Source: Bidens hawaiensis (lineage: Eukaryota > Streptophyta > Magnoliopsida > Asterales > Asteraceae). Taken from it: DNA of 64,000 bases. The position numbers were made by a program, and so were the translations under genes. Under the pieces are notes generated by a model, which was not told the origin of the DNA, did not search any database, and saw only the letters and a list, made by a program, of their open reading frames with translations. Position 1 is the first letter of the stretch. Every line of letters begins with the position of its first letter. This document shows, in pieces, positions 33,628 through 45,908 of this stretch. The stretch spans positions 62,001 through 126,000 of the forward strand of contig JAIQDT010001094.1 in the NCBI GenBank assembly GCA_021521415.1. Reading direction: 5' to 3'.

Positions 33628-35976
33628 ATGGATTCATTACCGCCTATTGATCATGAGAAGAAGCCTCATGTTGTGTTCATACCATTTCCCGCACAAAGCC
33701 ATATCAAATGTATGCTAAAACTTGCCAGGCTCCTGCACCAAAAGGGCCTCTACATAACCTTCATCAACACCCAAACCAACCATGAGCGACTCGTGAAGTC
33801 CGGTGGGACTCTATGGCTCGAACAAGCTACTGGTTTTCGGTTCAAAACGGTTCCGGATGGTCTCCCTTCCGCTACACATGACACCATTGATGAAGTCTGG
33901 ACCTACATCCGAACCAAGTTCTATGATTCTTTTCTTGATATTGTACTCGGGGCCGAAAATTCAGTTACGTGTATAGTTTGCGATGGCTTCATGACGTGCT
34001 CAAATGCGATTTATGCAGCCGAGAAGCTTAAGATTCCAATCATGCTTTTCTGGACCGTGGCTGCGTGTGGATTCATGGGAGTCTACCTGGCCAAAGTTTT
34101 AATAGAGAAACAAATCATCCCGCTTAAAGGTTAGGAGTCATTTATTTTCATATAGATTTAAGGAAATTTGGTCTGATTTCTATATACCTTAGAGCAAAGG
34201 TAAGGTTGTTGCCGCGTGACCAGGAGGTCGACTGCGTTTGAGTCGTGAATACAAACTCTTCTAAAAATGAAGGGTATATAAGAATGCGTACAACAAACCC
34301 AAGAATGGTCATTTCTTTACTACTTTTAATTCATAAAAATGTGAATATTTTCTCTAAGTATCTATACTTTATAGTATTGTATTTTCTGGTGTCTTTAAAA
34401 TTAATATGAGCAAATAAATTTGTTTTTGATTTTTGTTAAGTAATTATCATAGCTCCATACTTCATCCTTGTGGAAGGACAAATGCGTTAGAAGCATCCAA
34501 GAACGACATGGCAGATGATGAGAGGCATAAATTCGTATGTGGTTTGTTTAGTGTAAATTAACAAACTAAACCGTTTGTGGTTTGCTTGTCACTGGTTCGC
34601 TAAAAGCTCGACAATGTTGAGTCTAAATTAAGTCCATTTCGTAAGCGAGCTTGAGCCCGATCTTTATATTCAAGTTTAAACAGGGTTGAGTGACCTGAAC
34701 GAGCCTATTATATATTTATAAATATATAATAACTTTCACTTATACAATAAATGTATAATTACAGAATAAAATACATATTGTTGTTTGTATCACTATGACA
34801 AAATAACTAAATATGTTATGAATATAATTGTTGTTATCACCCTTGTTATGACTTGCTCACACTATTTAAGAGGGAGTAACACCGAGATACTCTTTTATTT
34901 GTAGTGTAATTGGTTATATATGTTTCTTTATCCTATATGCTATATCTTGTCCATTGAAATTGTGATACGCACTTGATCATTGAAATAGTTGTATTTGCTT
35001 AATTTCTCCTTAATTAATTAAATTTGCATTTCTTTTTCAGATGAAATTTGTTTGACTAATGAGTATCTTAATATGGAAATAGATTGGATTCCTGGAATGG
35101 AAGGAATTCGTTTGAATGATCTACCTCATGAGTTAGTACTAGCTACAAAACATGATGATTTTGTATTTAACTGCCTCCTAGAAACCGCTCGAGCAGCGGA
35201 TAAGGTCTCATATATGATCTTCCATACTTTTGAGGCGCTAGAGGCTACTCTCGTAAGTGAGATTAAATCCATATTTCCTAATGTCTACACCGTTGGACCT
35301 CTTCAATTGCTCTTGAACCAAATTTCAGAAAAAGAAACTAACATTCGTTATAGCTTATGGGAGGAAGAACCCGAGTGTGTCCAGTGGTTAAACTCCAAGG
35401 AACCGAATTCAGTCATGTATGTGAACTTCGGGAGTTTGGCGGTATTGTCTACACAAGATCTGTTAGAATTTGGGTGGGGCCTTGTTAATAGTAACCAATA
35501 TTTACTTTGGATTATACGTGCGAATTTGGTCGATGGGAAGGCTGCGATTTTACCCCCAAGAACTTGAGAAGGCGATGAAGGAGAGAGGGTTTGTAGGAAG
35601 TTGGTGTTCACAAGAAGAGGTGTTGAATCACCCGGCAGTTGGTGGGTTCTTGACTCACTGTGGTTGGGGTTCGATTATTGAAAGCTTGTTGGCTGGGGTG
35701 CCAATGATATGTTGGCCATATCTCGGTGACCAGTGGACTAATTGTAGGCAAATGTGCAAGGAGTGGAAGGTTGGTTTGCAGATTGGGAAGAATCCTAAAA
35801 GGGATGAAGTGGAGAAGCTTGTGAAGGCTTTGATGGAGGGATCAGAGGGCGAACGAATGAGGAAGAAAGGTTTGGAGTGGAAGAAAATGGCGGAAATAGC
35901 GGCTGGTTCCAATGGATCATCTCATTTAGATACTGTGAAACTTGCTAATGAAATCATCAAGTTAGCGAAAAACTAG
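33628..35976 (+). pseudogene. UGT85-type copy 3, one +1 frameshift
   Basis: Exon 1 33628-34129 and exon 2 35041-35976, same intron position. Exon 1 has the PAQSH and CIVCD motifs. The only lesion I find is a run of five C at 35553-35557 where the intact copy has four, shifting the frame just before the PSPG box and stopping at 35567. The following frame is open to 35976 and has the full PSPG box ([19 protein letters not shown]). Everything else, including splice sites, TATA and C-terminus, is normal. It may be a very young pseudogene, an allele, or a base-calling error in a homopolymer. Confidence 0.9.
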
Positions 35977-36239
35977 ATTTATTTTCTGTGTTAGCTAAAC
36001 TCTCGAACATTGTTTATTTGTTTGATTATGATTATTTCGGTTAAGGTTTGATTATTTGTATTATTCTCTTATTCTGGAAACTTTAATAACTTCATATTTT
36101 CGTTTTGTAAGACAAAATAATCATGGTAGAATCAGCACTAATTGATTCGTTTATTATTCATTTTACATGCAATTACGTCTAATGTAAAACAAGTCTTTTG
36201 TTAAATTAGCAAACGAATTAAACTCCAACTATTTACTCA

Positions 36240-36412
36240 AAACATTTAAAGCTTGAACGGCTTCCAAGAATTGAATATTGGCATTGGTTACATGTACGTA
36301 ATAACCAATAGAATTGGAGTTAGCTAGGTAGGTGCATGTCTGTAGCATAAAACCAATTTCACTACTCAACTTAATTTGGAGTTCAATGCCGTTTTAATAA
36401 ATGCGCGCAGTT
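36240..36412 (+). promoter_or_regulatory. orphan UGT promoter remnant of copy 4
   Basis: Matches the upstream region of copy 2 (compare CATTTAAAGCTTGAACGG here with CATTTAAAGCATGAATGG near 29640, and ACCAATAGAATT with ACCAGTAGAATT). No exon 1 follows. The copia element begins at 36413 and exon 1 is absent from the sequence beyond it. Confidence 0.55.
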
Positions 36413-36861
36413 TGTTGATCAGTTCTTCACGTATGTAATAGAAAACATGAATGCTATGATAAACCCTTAAGTAAAACATACCTGTTACAGTAGGGGAAGT
36501 AGTAACCGCCCGGAGAAAGATGTAGACGACATGATTGTCAGCTTGACCGAGTTTCCCTTTAGGATGTATATTAGTGATGGGGATTAGGGTTCTTAAGAAA
36601 CCGAATTATGGAGAGATAGGGGTCACGAATTTCTTGATGTGAGAGTTAGGTTTTTCTTATTATGATGTTAATTAATCTCTTCCATATATTTATATACACC
36701 TAAGGGAAAACCCTTAATTAGCAAGTAATGGTAATATGGTCCATCAACAATTACCTAGCTAATTATTAATAAGGTATGATTTAATTAATTTTGATCTATT
36801 ATTATATAAATGATAATGATGGCCACACATAAATATATATATCCATATATTTATTCTTACA
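36413..36861 (-). repeat. copia LTR, left (3' LTR in element orientation)
   Basis: 449 bp, starts TGTTGATCAGTTC and ends TATTCTTACA on the plus strand. Nearly identical to 42249-42696; I see only scattered single-base differences and small indels. Confidence 0.9.
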
Positions 36862-38882
36862 TTCTCCCATTTGGCCGAATAATAATTTATTATGAGTATT
36901 AGATTACTCTGCAGATTTTAACACTCATTTTAGTTTTAAACTCAAACTGAAGCAGAGAAATACAGTCATTGAATTGAACATCAGCTCAAGACCCCCATTA
37001 ATCATACTGCAGTTCTTGTTTAAAACCTAAGTAGTTATGATCAAAATTTTATAAGTAAGCCCTTCAAATATTTGATTTGTATATTAATTTGTCTATATGT
37101 CATTACGCATGCAGAACATATTTAAGAAACATACAAAATCAAAATTAATGAGGAAAATTAATAATTAGTCAATAATAATTAGTCATTCATATAATGATAT
37201 ACTATTATACATGGTCATAAATAATCCCGTCTTTATTATAAGCGCTTTCATAAGACTTATGGGTAATAGACCTTTAGTTATAGGATCCTTTAGCATATCA
37301 TGAATGTATTCGATATGAGAATTTAGTTTTCTCAAATTCGTTCATAAACGAATAATTTATTTCATTTCAAAATTTAATGCAGCGCCTCTCGAACTGTCAC
37401 TGTTTGAGAAAACATGGTAGCTGACTTTATCACAATAAGTCTTCAATACATAATTTATATGGAGTTAATAAACTTATGAGTCCAATGATAAATTTTCAAC
37501 AACATTTATTGACAATTGTGTTGAGATTTAATCAACATATTATGTCATTAAAATTTATATTGTTGTTATCAGTTTATTATGACTCCTCCATGAGATAGAA
37601 AATATATACCAAAATTACATTTTCTTATTTTTGAATATGACAAAGTTTAGAGTAATTAACCGGTTTGAATTCTCACTTATTCTTTTAAATTGTAGTCCCT
37701 CGTTTCCTTTTAAATATATTTTAATACTCTTTTAGATGCTTCACATTAATCTAGACATATCTAGTGTGTTGCAATTTAAGTAATATCTGAACGAGTATAG
37801 ACTTGTACCTATATAAGGCTTCTACTTAATGAAGCATAAGGAAATAATCTCAGTGATCCTATTATCCTCTAAAGGAGAGCATTATTGAGTGTTCATGCAC
37901 AAGGACCCTTTTAAGTTAATACTTATAGAACAAAAATAATGTCCCTTCGGGTCTATCTCAATATATTATGATATCTATCACGTAAGAGATATCTCTTGAG
38001 ATTTATCGTATCAAAGTATGTACAAACAATACTTAGACTTATGTAACATATGCTTGTCAAAAGAATGTCATCTATATAAGGACAAGTTTGTTTTTAATTG
38101 CTCCCACTCATCTTGAGGTAGGTACATTGATCTATTTAGTTGTTGATGAAAATTATTGTATAAAGGTTTCATCACATTTCTAATGTTTGCATTAACCCAT
38201 AAATGGAATATATTGACTTACAGACTAAGTGTTATTTGACCTTCAGTTTAGAACTGCAAGTTGCTTTATGAACATGTAAATATGCAAACCAATTGTTAGG
38301 AAAAGTTGTTTAAATGTTCATGTAATGTAGCTCTTAAATATTGTAAGCTACTTGAACAACAATGATGATCCTCAAAGAAATCTTTTGTAATATGGGAAAG
38401 ATTCTTTGATGATTTATTCCCTCTTGAATATAACCTTTAATAATCAATCGTGCTTCTTAGTGTCTTAACGTTTGTATTAGGATTTAGTTTAGTTATGAAC
38501 ACTCTTAGGTGATTCAACCAAATCCCAAACGTTATTCTGACTTATAGAATTTAATTTATATATCTAATAAGAGTTTTATTCCATTCAAAAGATTGATTGA
38601 TATTAATGGTTTAATTAGAAAATGTAGGATCAGTAAACTTTTCATCATCCATTTCAACTTTAGTTAAGGAGGTTATATAATCATCAAAGTTAGTAGGTTT
38701 TTAAAAAACAAGATGACCTCATGAGTTAATTATTGGGTTTATTAGAAGTTTCAGTTTTTTATGGATTAGCTCTTGTTTAGGTTGCTATCATTTTCAGGAT
38801 TCTAAGTGTATAAGAGTTAGTGCAGTATAGTGTACAAGAGGTGTAATCGGAATTAAATTTAGAGTAAAATTTAATGACTCTT

Positions 38883-38903
38883 CCCCCCCCCCCCCCCCCC
38901 CCC
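38883..38903. repeat. homopolymer C21
   Basis: Twenty-one C in a row within the copia interior, next to one of two copies of a block containing GTACAAGAGGTGTAAT and CACCTCTTG (near 38836-38920 and 39186-39240). Confidence 0.9.
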
Positions 38904-41079
38904 GCCTCTTGTACTTCTGATAAGTCATTTTAAGGACTTTTACTGCTCCAACTAACCTTAGAAACCTTTAGGAAATTAGCATGCTTAGGGTCAATATTTA
39001 AAGACCAATAGATTCTAATGGAAAAACTAGTCGTTGTAGTTTCTCTTGTTTTGAGGATTACTTTAGTTATGATAAGAAATCTGATTATGCTCATATTTAA
39101 GTATCAATGAAACTTTTGTAAGAGTATTGTTAAATTCTAAGGAGATAAGTTATGATGAAACAATTTTGTGTTGGAGCAATGTCATGTACAAGAGGTGTAA
39201 TTTAGCTAATATCAAGTTTTCACCCCCACCTCTTGCAAATCTTACAAGTTATGATTAAGACACTTAATGCTCCCACTGATATTCGAATCTCTTTGAAAGC
39301 TACATGAGAAGTTTCAATGATGTACGTGACATAGGAACATTTCATTCATATACTAGACTTGGTTTGATTTCCTTAACGTCTATATGTCATAAGAAACTTA
39401 GGGACATATTTAGAAGGAAGCATGTTAAGTATATATGAATGGATCTCTTTAAGACCGTGGACCATAGAAGTCAGATTAGATACAAGTAAATAGTCGTTAA
39501 ATGACAACTTATGTCTGAATATTCCATTTGGAATAAGTTCTATGAATGTCAGTGAAATATAACTTTGGGTGGACCCATGCTTATTCCTTAAGCCTAGTAT
39601 TATTGTTATGGCATTTAACACATGATTTAAAATCACTTAGAATGAGATTATATGAAAAATCATCCTCATCAACCATGTCATGATTTCTCATGAAATTTTG
39701 GTTTCAATGGATGACTTTTATTGATCTCATTTATCTTTTGTTGAAATTTTAATTTTCAGGATAACAAAAGTTGTGAAAGTATATAGTATCAGCTAGTTCT
39801 AAAAAATTTCAATCCAAATATCGATAACAAATAATATGAGAGTTTAATGTAAGAGTAACTTTATGTTGACTATGCAAACCTCACAACTGTCATAACGTAG
39901 CTTAAGTATTGATACTAAATTCTGATTAAACATCATAATTTATAAGGTATTCTAAAGCATAACTAGAACAGTTTATGATAACTTGAACATTTAATTTTGT
40001 CACCAACACTCATGTTAGTTATTCGTTGATTTTTGGTAAGGAAACATATAAAGAACTAAAATCAACCTATCATGTGTAAATTGGAATATAGAATTAGCCG
40101 ACTTAAATATCATGAATATGTGACTACTGATTTTAGCTAACAATTCTTTTAAATTATGGAAAATCTCGTTGCTTATGCCTAGTAAAATGGCATATATATG
40201 TAGCGAGGCTTCTCTTTAGAGAACTTAAAACTAGAAGTTATACTTGTATTTTGTCTATGAACCTTAGAATTGTCCTCTTTTAGGTTTTAGTGGTGGTGAG
40301 TTGAATAACATCTTATTTTCCAGTACTAGATATTTTTTTTCTTGTACATATGTTGCTAATCAACACACTCATTTTTCTTTGGTACTTCTGAGTGTTATAG
40401 TTGTTTCTTAAGGCATCAAATTGAAAAAATTTAGTGTATAATGTACTAGAAAAATTATACTTATTTTCATGTGTAAGCCCTGAATTTTATGGGTCATGTC
40501 ATGATATTGTACATTATGATGTATTCAATAATGTCATTTAACCTTATAGTTAGAATTTAGAAGAAATGCATACATCTTAGGAGTTATTTTGATTATTTTC
40601 TAGATATTAGATTAGTTTTAGTTTTCTAGTTTTAGGGAAAACTAAAACTAGAATAACTCTATTTGATAGCATGAGTTTATTAATTATCATAAGAGATATT
40701 GTGTTTGACTCATCTCATTTATCATGCTCTAGGTTTCTTCTTTATTACTATTATTAGAAGGAGCAATTTGATGGTCATGTCTTGAGAAATAATAAAAATG
40801 AGAAGAGCTAAAAGTTAATTAAACTCTTTATGAGGCAAAACATATTGGGTTTGAAATTAGAGTGGATGATTTGAATGAGAGTAATTTCTAAAATTATAGT
40901 GAGTAATGTAATGGGATATTCAAAGTAAGATAGATTAATTAGAATGATCATTAGATTAATGAAGAATCATTAATTGTGAGGATCATTATATTTTGTTGAA
41001 GATGTGATATGTCTATTATTAACATCAAACTAATAGACAACTTAAATTAAAAGTTCTACTTAAATAAAAAATAAATCAC

Positions 41080-41370
41080 CTTTGGGCAGAATTAAATTTT
41101 ATTTTAAGTATATGTGCAAAACAATTGTAACACATCCCCTTTGAGCAGAAGTGAAACAATCATTTTAATTATGCACGAGTTAGTTTTGCTTGAATTAAAT
41201 GTAACTCATCACCTTTGGGCAGAAGCGATACATTTAACTTATGTTATGCTAAACTAACACGGCTTGTATTAAGACTTGAATGATATGCTAGATGTAATGC
41301 ATCACCTTTGAGCAGAAGTTTACATCAACAATTTATTCAAGTTTAAGCCTTTCTATGTTTTGTAAAATCA

Positions 41371-41401
<31 letters not shown>

Positions 41402-41415
41402 GTGTCTTACAAAAC

Positions 41416-41457
<42 letters not shown>

Positions 41458-41800
41458 GTGTCTTACAAAACATTAATTAACTAATAGCAAATCGTGTTTT
41501 CGGTTTTATGAGATCTCGAAAATTATGAGTTCTCGGTTAACACTTGAGTTTCTCGAAAATTATGAGTTCTCGGTTAACACTTGAGTTTTCGGTTTTATGA
41601 GATCTCGAAAATTATGAGTTCTCGGTTATCCCTTGAGTTTTCGGTTTTATGAGATCTCAAAAATTATGAGATCTTGGTTTTTAATGAGATCTCGGTTTTA
41701 ACCAAGATTTTGGTTTTAATGAGATCTCGGTTTTAACCAAGATTTCGGTTATAATGAAATCTTCAGTTTTAACCAAGATTTCATTGAACACTCAAATCCA
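41080..41800 (-). repeat. tandem repeats in the copia leader
   Basis: Three repeat kinds lie between the primer site and the former gag. ATCACCTTTGGGCAGAAG recurs four times (near 41087, 41146, 41208, 41300). Two AT tracts (41371-41398, 41418-41454) are each followed by TATAAGTGTCTTACAAAAC. A minisatellite of GAGATCTCG-AAAATTATGAG and TTCTCGGTTAACACTTGAG units runs over 41490-41790. Confidence 0.75.
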
Positions 41801-42248
41801 AATTATTTAGGGTAATAATATTTTGGTTCAAATTCTTTAGGGATTAATTTTATCTCCAAGATTTGTTTTAATTTTGAAATTTATAGATTCCATAATTATT
41901 CAAAATTTAAAATCATTGAAGATTTGTTTATTTAATTATTTTAGGAAAAACACAATCATAATCCGAATCTTAACCAAAATATGTAATATTTTTCAAAAAA
42001 GTCACGATGAACACGAAGAACACCACGAAAAACCATAAAGTTTTTAATAGGTTTTTAATGTGAAATTGGTTATAACATTGTTTTTAAACAGTTTATATAT
42101 AACCAGAGTTCAATAAGTTCATAAGAATTTAATGATAATAAAAAAACAGAATTCGGGTTTATCAGATTTTAGTTCATGTATTCTGGTTTAGATCCAGATT
42201 AAGGGAAAACATAAAGAACTGATTAATCAACATCGCTTTGATACCACA

Positions 42249-42696
42249 TGTTGATTAGTTCTTCACGTATGTAATAGAAAACATGAATGTTATGATAAAC
42301 CCTTAAGTAAAACATACCTGTTACAGTAGGGGAAGTAGTAACCGCCCGGAGAAAGATGTAGACGACATGATTGTCAGCTTGACCGAGTTCCCCTTTAGGA
42401 TGCATATTAGTGATGGGGATTAGGGTTCTTAAGAAACCGAATTATGGAGAGATAGGGGTCACGAATTTCTTGATGTGAGAGTTAGGTTTTTCTTATTATG
42501 ATGTTAATTAATCTCTTCCATATATTTATATACACCCAAGGGGAAACCCTTAATTAGAAGTAATGGTAATATGGTCCATCAACAATTACCTAGCTAATTA
42601 TTAATAAGGTTTGATTTAATTAATTTTGATCTATTATTATATAAATGATAATGATGGCCACACATAAATATATATATCCATATATTTATTCTTACA
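42249..42696 (-). repeat. copia LTR, right (5' LTR in element orientation)
   Basis: 448 bp, TGTTGATTAGTTC...TATTCTTACA on the plus strand, followed by the CAGTT duplication. The adjacent complement of TGGTATCAAAGCG marks the primer site side. Confidence 0.9.
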
Positions 42697-42701
42697 CAGT
42701 T

Positions 42702-43144
42702 TAGTTAAAATATCACTTTCAATTCAGTCTTTTTCTGGTTTCAATTCAATTTTTTCTGGTTTCCATTTATTTTTTTCTTTATCTAAAACACACTATGCGG
42801 CTACATCCTTTTTATCAGTTCAGTCCAACTAGGTATATATCCAACTTAATTTGTTTTCCTATTAAAGAAAAGAGCATTAAGGTCATTTTGCTTAGATACA
42901 ATCAATTAATTAAGGTACATGTCTTAGTGAAAACGATAGTATTATCACAGCTTGAGCGTCGGTCTCTCTTCATACGTTGTGGAGCAAATTATGTCAAGAA
43001 CCTCACAAAGTTTAAGGTGATCACCTTTTTTTAAAAAAAAATCTAGCTTTTCAGCATGATTGATCAGAGAGCTTTGTTGTTACTTCATTGACAGTCAAAA
43101 GTATTCTATTCACATTGCTTGATAATGTTAGACCCCTCGATCTT
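42702..43144. other. remnant between two LTR elements
   Basis: Continuation of the pre-insertion locus to the right of the CAGTT duplication. AT-rich, with TTTTTCTGGTTTC repeated twice. I do not recognise UGT exon 1 here, which should lie in this region if copy 4 were whole. Confidence 0.4.
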
Positions 43145-43603
43145 TTCTGACTTCTGATCACACTTCGACTTCTTGGATACCATAATCAATCACCAAATAT
43201 ATTACCAATATAGAGACAATATATATTGAACAAACAGAAATTTAGATTGATTAAACACAGTGTATGTTGATGATAATGATTTTAAAACCTCTTAAATGTT
43301 CTTCGTATATATACAACTTGAAAGGATGTGACGTTTCATAGAACGGTTATGAGATAACTGTTTGTAAGTGTCATCCCTATATTCAAGCGACTGATAGATA
43401 TTAATGTTTGTTAGCATGCAGCCCAACAAACATTAAACAAGCCCATTACAGGACTTAAACCAGCCCCTAACGGGCCTAATAGTTTCTGCCCAAACGGGCC
43501 AAGACACAAAACGAACTAGAAAACAAACAAAGTAAATCGTACTAACAAATAATGAAAGACACTAAATACTAGCAGCAAGCCCAAATGAATTAAGGATAAC
43601 ATT
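43145..43603 (-). repeat. LTR-like direct repeat, left
   Basis: Matches 44902-45357 from TTTCTGACTTCTGATCACAC to AAGGATAA. The shared sequence extends past the TGGTATCC-type primer site by ~30 bp, which a simple LTR would not do if that site were the true primer site. Confidence 0.75.
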
Positions 43604-43789
43604 TCCCCCCCTAATTCATTTGTCCTTCAAGTTCTTCACTCGTTTGGATCTTCATTAATGAGCGTGTAGACGAGATCGTCTTCATTCGGGTCCTCGCTAT
43701 CCAAACCTGGCTCCCTTTTAAATTGAACTTGAACATTCTTCGACCCGCTTGGTCCGAAACTTGGTGGGAAATCTCCAACTGTACTTGTA

Positions 43790-44890
43790 CTATTTTTCCC
43801 CCATGCTTGGCTTGCATCTTTCTTCCCTTTGCTTGTTTCCCCCAAACTTTGCGTCACTTTTACCAACGTGATAATACCAATCTATCATATCAAGATAGTT
43901 CACATAGGCCAACTTTAAGGTCTTTCCATCACCAAACTCATATCCCAATCGAATAGCCATAAGAGCCCATTTATGATCTTCACACACGTGTTCATAACCA
44001 CCTTCAACATTTACCAAAACATATAAATTCAAAAGATTAACCTTCTTACCGCTTGCCAATACCGGTAGACATTCTTCGGGCTTCTCGATCTCCAAATATT
44101 CTTTCACAAACCAACTTATTAATCTATCGAATTCTTCTTGAAATACTTCTTTATTCTTGATGAGCCTTTCATGTATTTTCACCAAATCAAGAAAGTCCAT
44201 ATTACTTTCTCGTGAGATATCTTCGTCAAACTCTTCAATAGACAAATTAGGATCACTTGAGACATATTTCCAAACATCATCTCTAAGGATATGATGTGTA
44301 ACATGGGGTTTTCCTTTGACGGCTTCCAATTACCTTGCCAAAGCCTTCTTTGCTTTCACAAAACGAACTTGTTCCTTCTTTACGAGTTCTTCTTCCAGTT
44401 CCAACTTAATTTCCTTTTCATGAAATGAACCAAGTTCCTTCATAATCTCATCAAACTTCTGATTATATGCTTTAGACAGCGACTCGTCACTTGATTCGAC
44501 CCCTTTTTGACTATTAACCCAACACATATAATCTTTTTCCAATTCAGATTCGCTTCTTTCACCAAATGATTCTACCACCCTGTTATCCCCCCCCCCCCCC
44601 CCGGGCATCTTTTATAACACACCGATCACCAAGAATCATCGTCTCGATTTCTTGAGACAACAAATGATTCATACTTAAGATGTTCTTATATGTTTCGGGG
44701 ATATAACTACACATGGGATTTTTCTTTGACCTTGCATCAACCGGTACTTTTACTTCTCCAAGACCATGAGAAAACACAAACTTTCCTGATTTCTCTTGGT
44801 CTTGGATTCCAAAAATTCGTTTAAACTTTACAAACAAACTTTTATTACCGGTAAGGTGATTTTTGGCAAGAGGATCAACATACCAAATTT
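43790..44890 (-). pseudogene. ARID-domain protein with retropepsin-like N-terminus, interrupted
   Basis: Three consecutive minus-strand pieces. The first (to 44583) reads EIWYVDPLAKNHLTGNKSLF, resembling the copia protease-region phrase ending H-x-TGN, and MCSYIPETYKNILSMNHLL. A run of 16 C at 44587-44602 shifts the frame into an acidic, coiled-coil-like piece (44608-44330) ending in a single TAA. The same frame then continues (44329-43790) into an ARID domain with ECLPVLASGKKVNLLNLYVL, GGYEHVCEDHKWALMAIRLG and LKLAYVNYLDMIDWYY, all hallmark positions. I recall similar proteins annotated as ARID/CCHC in Tanacetum and Artemisia. ARID domains bind DNA; what one does in a retroelement is unknown. 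Confidence 0.75.
44587..44602. repeat. homopolymer C16
   Basis: Sixteen C inside the ARID-element coding region, at a frame change. The only other runs this long are at 38883 and 46808. Confidence 0.9.
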
Positions 44891-44901
44891 CACTAGGGTT
44901 T

Positions 44902-45357
44902 CTGACTTCTGATCACACTTTGACTTCTTGGATACCATAATCAATCACCAAATATAATAACAATATAGAGACAATATATATTGAATAAACAGGAATTTAG
45001 ATTGATTAAACACAGCGTATGTTGATGATAATGATTACAAAACCTCGTGAATGTTCTTCCTATATATATACTACTTGAAAGAACGTAACGTTTCATAGAA
45101 CGGTTATGAGATAACCGTTTGTAAGTGTCATCCCTATATTCAAGCAACTGATAGATATTAATGTTTGTTAGCATGCAGCCCAACAAACATTAAACAAGCC
45201 CATTAAAGGACTTAAACCAGCCCCTAATGGGCCTAAATAGTTTCTGCCCAAACGGGCCAAGACACAAAACGAACTAGAAAACAAACAAAGTTAATCGCAC
45301 TGACAAATAACGAAAGACACTAAATACTAACAGCAAGCCCAAATGACTTAAGGATAA
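44902..45357 (-). repeat. LTR-like direct repeat, right
   Basis: Partner of 43145-43603, with single-base differences throughout. Its right end (AAGGATAAAA) has diverged from the AAGGATAACA of the left copy. Confidence 0.75.
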
Positions 45358-45639
45358 AAATAATGCCACTTTCGGAAATTCTAAGCTTATCAAAGTGTCA
45401 CTTCTTTAGTTCTTAGAATTCATAAAAAGGAGAAACTTTCCATAATAATTTATAGTATTTTCTCCAAATAATTTTATGAATGAGTTTGTTTATTGATTTT
45501 TGTTAATGTTAATGTTATCATACATCTATACGTGCTAATCATCCTTGTGGAAGGACAAATTAATTAAAGTATCAACGGCAAAATGGCGGACAATTATATG
45601 AGATTTAGAACCAAGATAATCAATGTGGGATGCTCATTT

Positions 45640-45908
45640 TTTTACTCCATGTTGTGGGGCAGCATTGGGGGCAGCTTGAGGGGCATTACCTCCCCAAACA
45701 CCACGCTAGGACGGTAAAATGGGGGTGGTATGAGCTAGGGGATCCAACATGTGGTTAACGGGATGGCAAGGAGTGAAAGGTGGGCCATGGCTACTTCTCT
45801 CTCTCTCTCTCTCCCATACGTATGTGTGTGTATAATGAAGGAGGGTTTTAAAGTCTCGTTCCCTACGTGGTGATGACGTGAAGGGGCGGTTCCACAACAC
45901 ATAGCCTA
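45640..45908. mobile_element. possible MITE in the copy 4 intron
   Basis: A GC-rich island in the AT-rich intron. The left part reads CCATGTTGTGGGGCAGC and the right part CGGTTCCACAACACATAG, imperfect inverted repeats. It contains a CT microsatellite (about 45796-45813). The intron of the intact copy lacks it. Target duplication not resolved. Confidence 0.45.

Larger units (their letters stand above)
36413..42696 (-). mobile_element. Ty1/copia-type LTR retrotransposon, degenerate
   Basis: 6,284 bp between LTRs 36413-36861 and 42249-42696, flanked by CAGTT on both sides (36408-36412 and 42697-42701). Orientation is minus: next to the right LTR lies, in complement, TGGTATCAAAGCGATG, a primer site for initiator tRNA-Met, and next to the left LTR the complement of a polypurine tract (AAATGGGAGAA). 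The interior is AT-rich and mostly without open frames. A minus-strand stretch at 39373-39636 contains SYILNMLPSKYVP, like the copia integrase region, so coding is decayed. The LTRs remain very alike, so insertion appears recent relative to the decay of its coding part. Confidence 0.88.
43145..45357 (-). mobile_element. LTR-flanked non-autonomous element carrying an ARID frame
   Basis: Two ~455-bp direct repeats (43145-43603 and 44902-45357), very similar, flank a 1.3-kb interior. Read on the minus strand, a purine tract (TTAGGGGGGGAAA) precedes TGTTATCC, the start of the downstream repeat, as a polypurine tract precedes an LTR. A TGGTATCC primer-like site lies within the repeat about 30 bp from its other end. 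The interior encodes a retropepsin-like stretch followed by an ARID domain, with no reverse transcriptase. Exact LTR ends and target duplication are not resolved. It sits where exon 1 of UGT copy 4 should be. Confidence 0.7.

Noticed and set aside
41087..41318. CRISPR-like regularly spaced repeats
   Set aside because: The four CACCTTTGGGCAGAAG motifs are imperfect, unevenly spaced, and lie in a plant retroelement leader.
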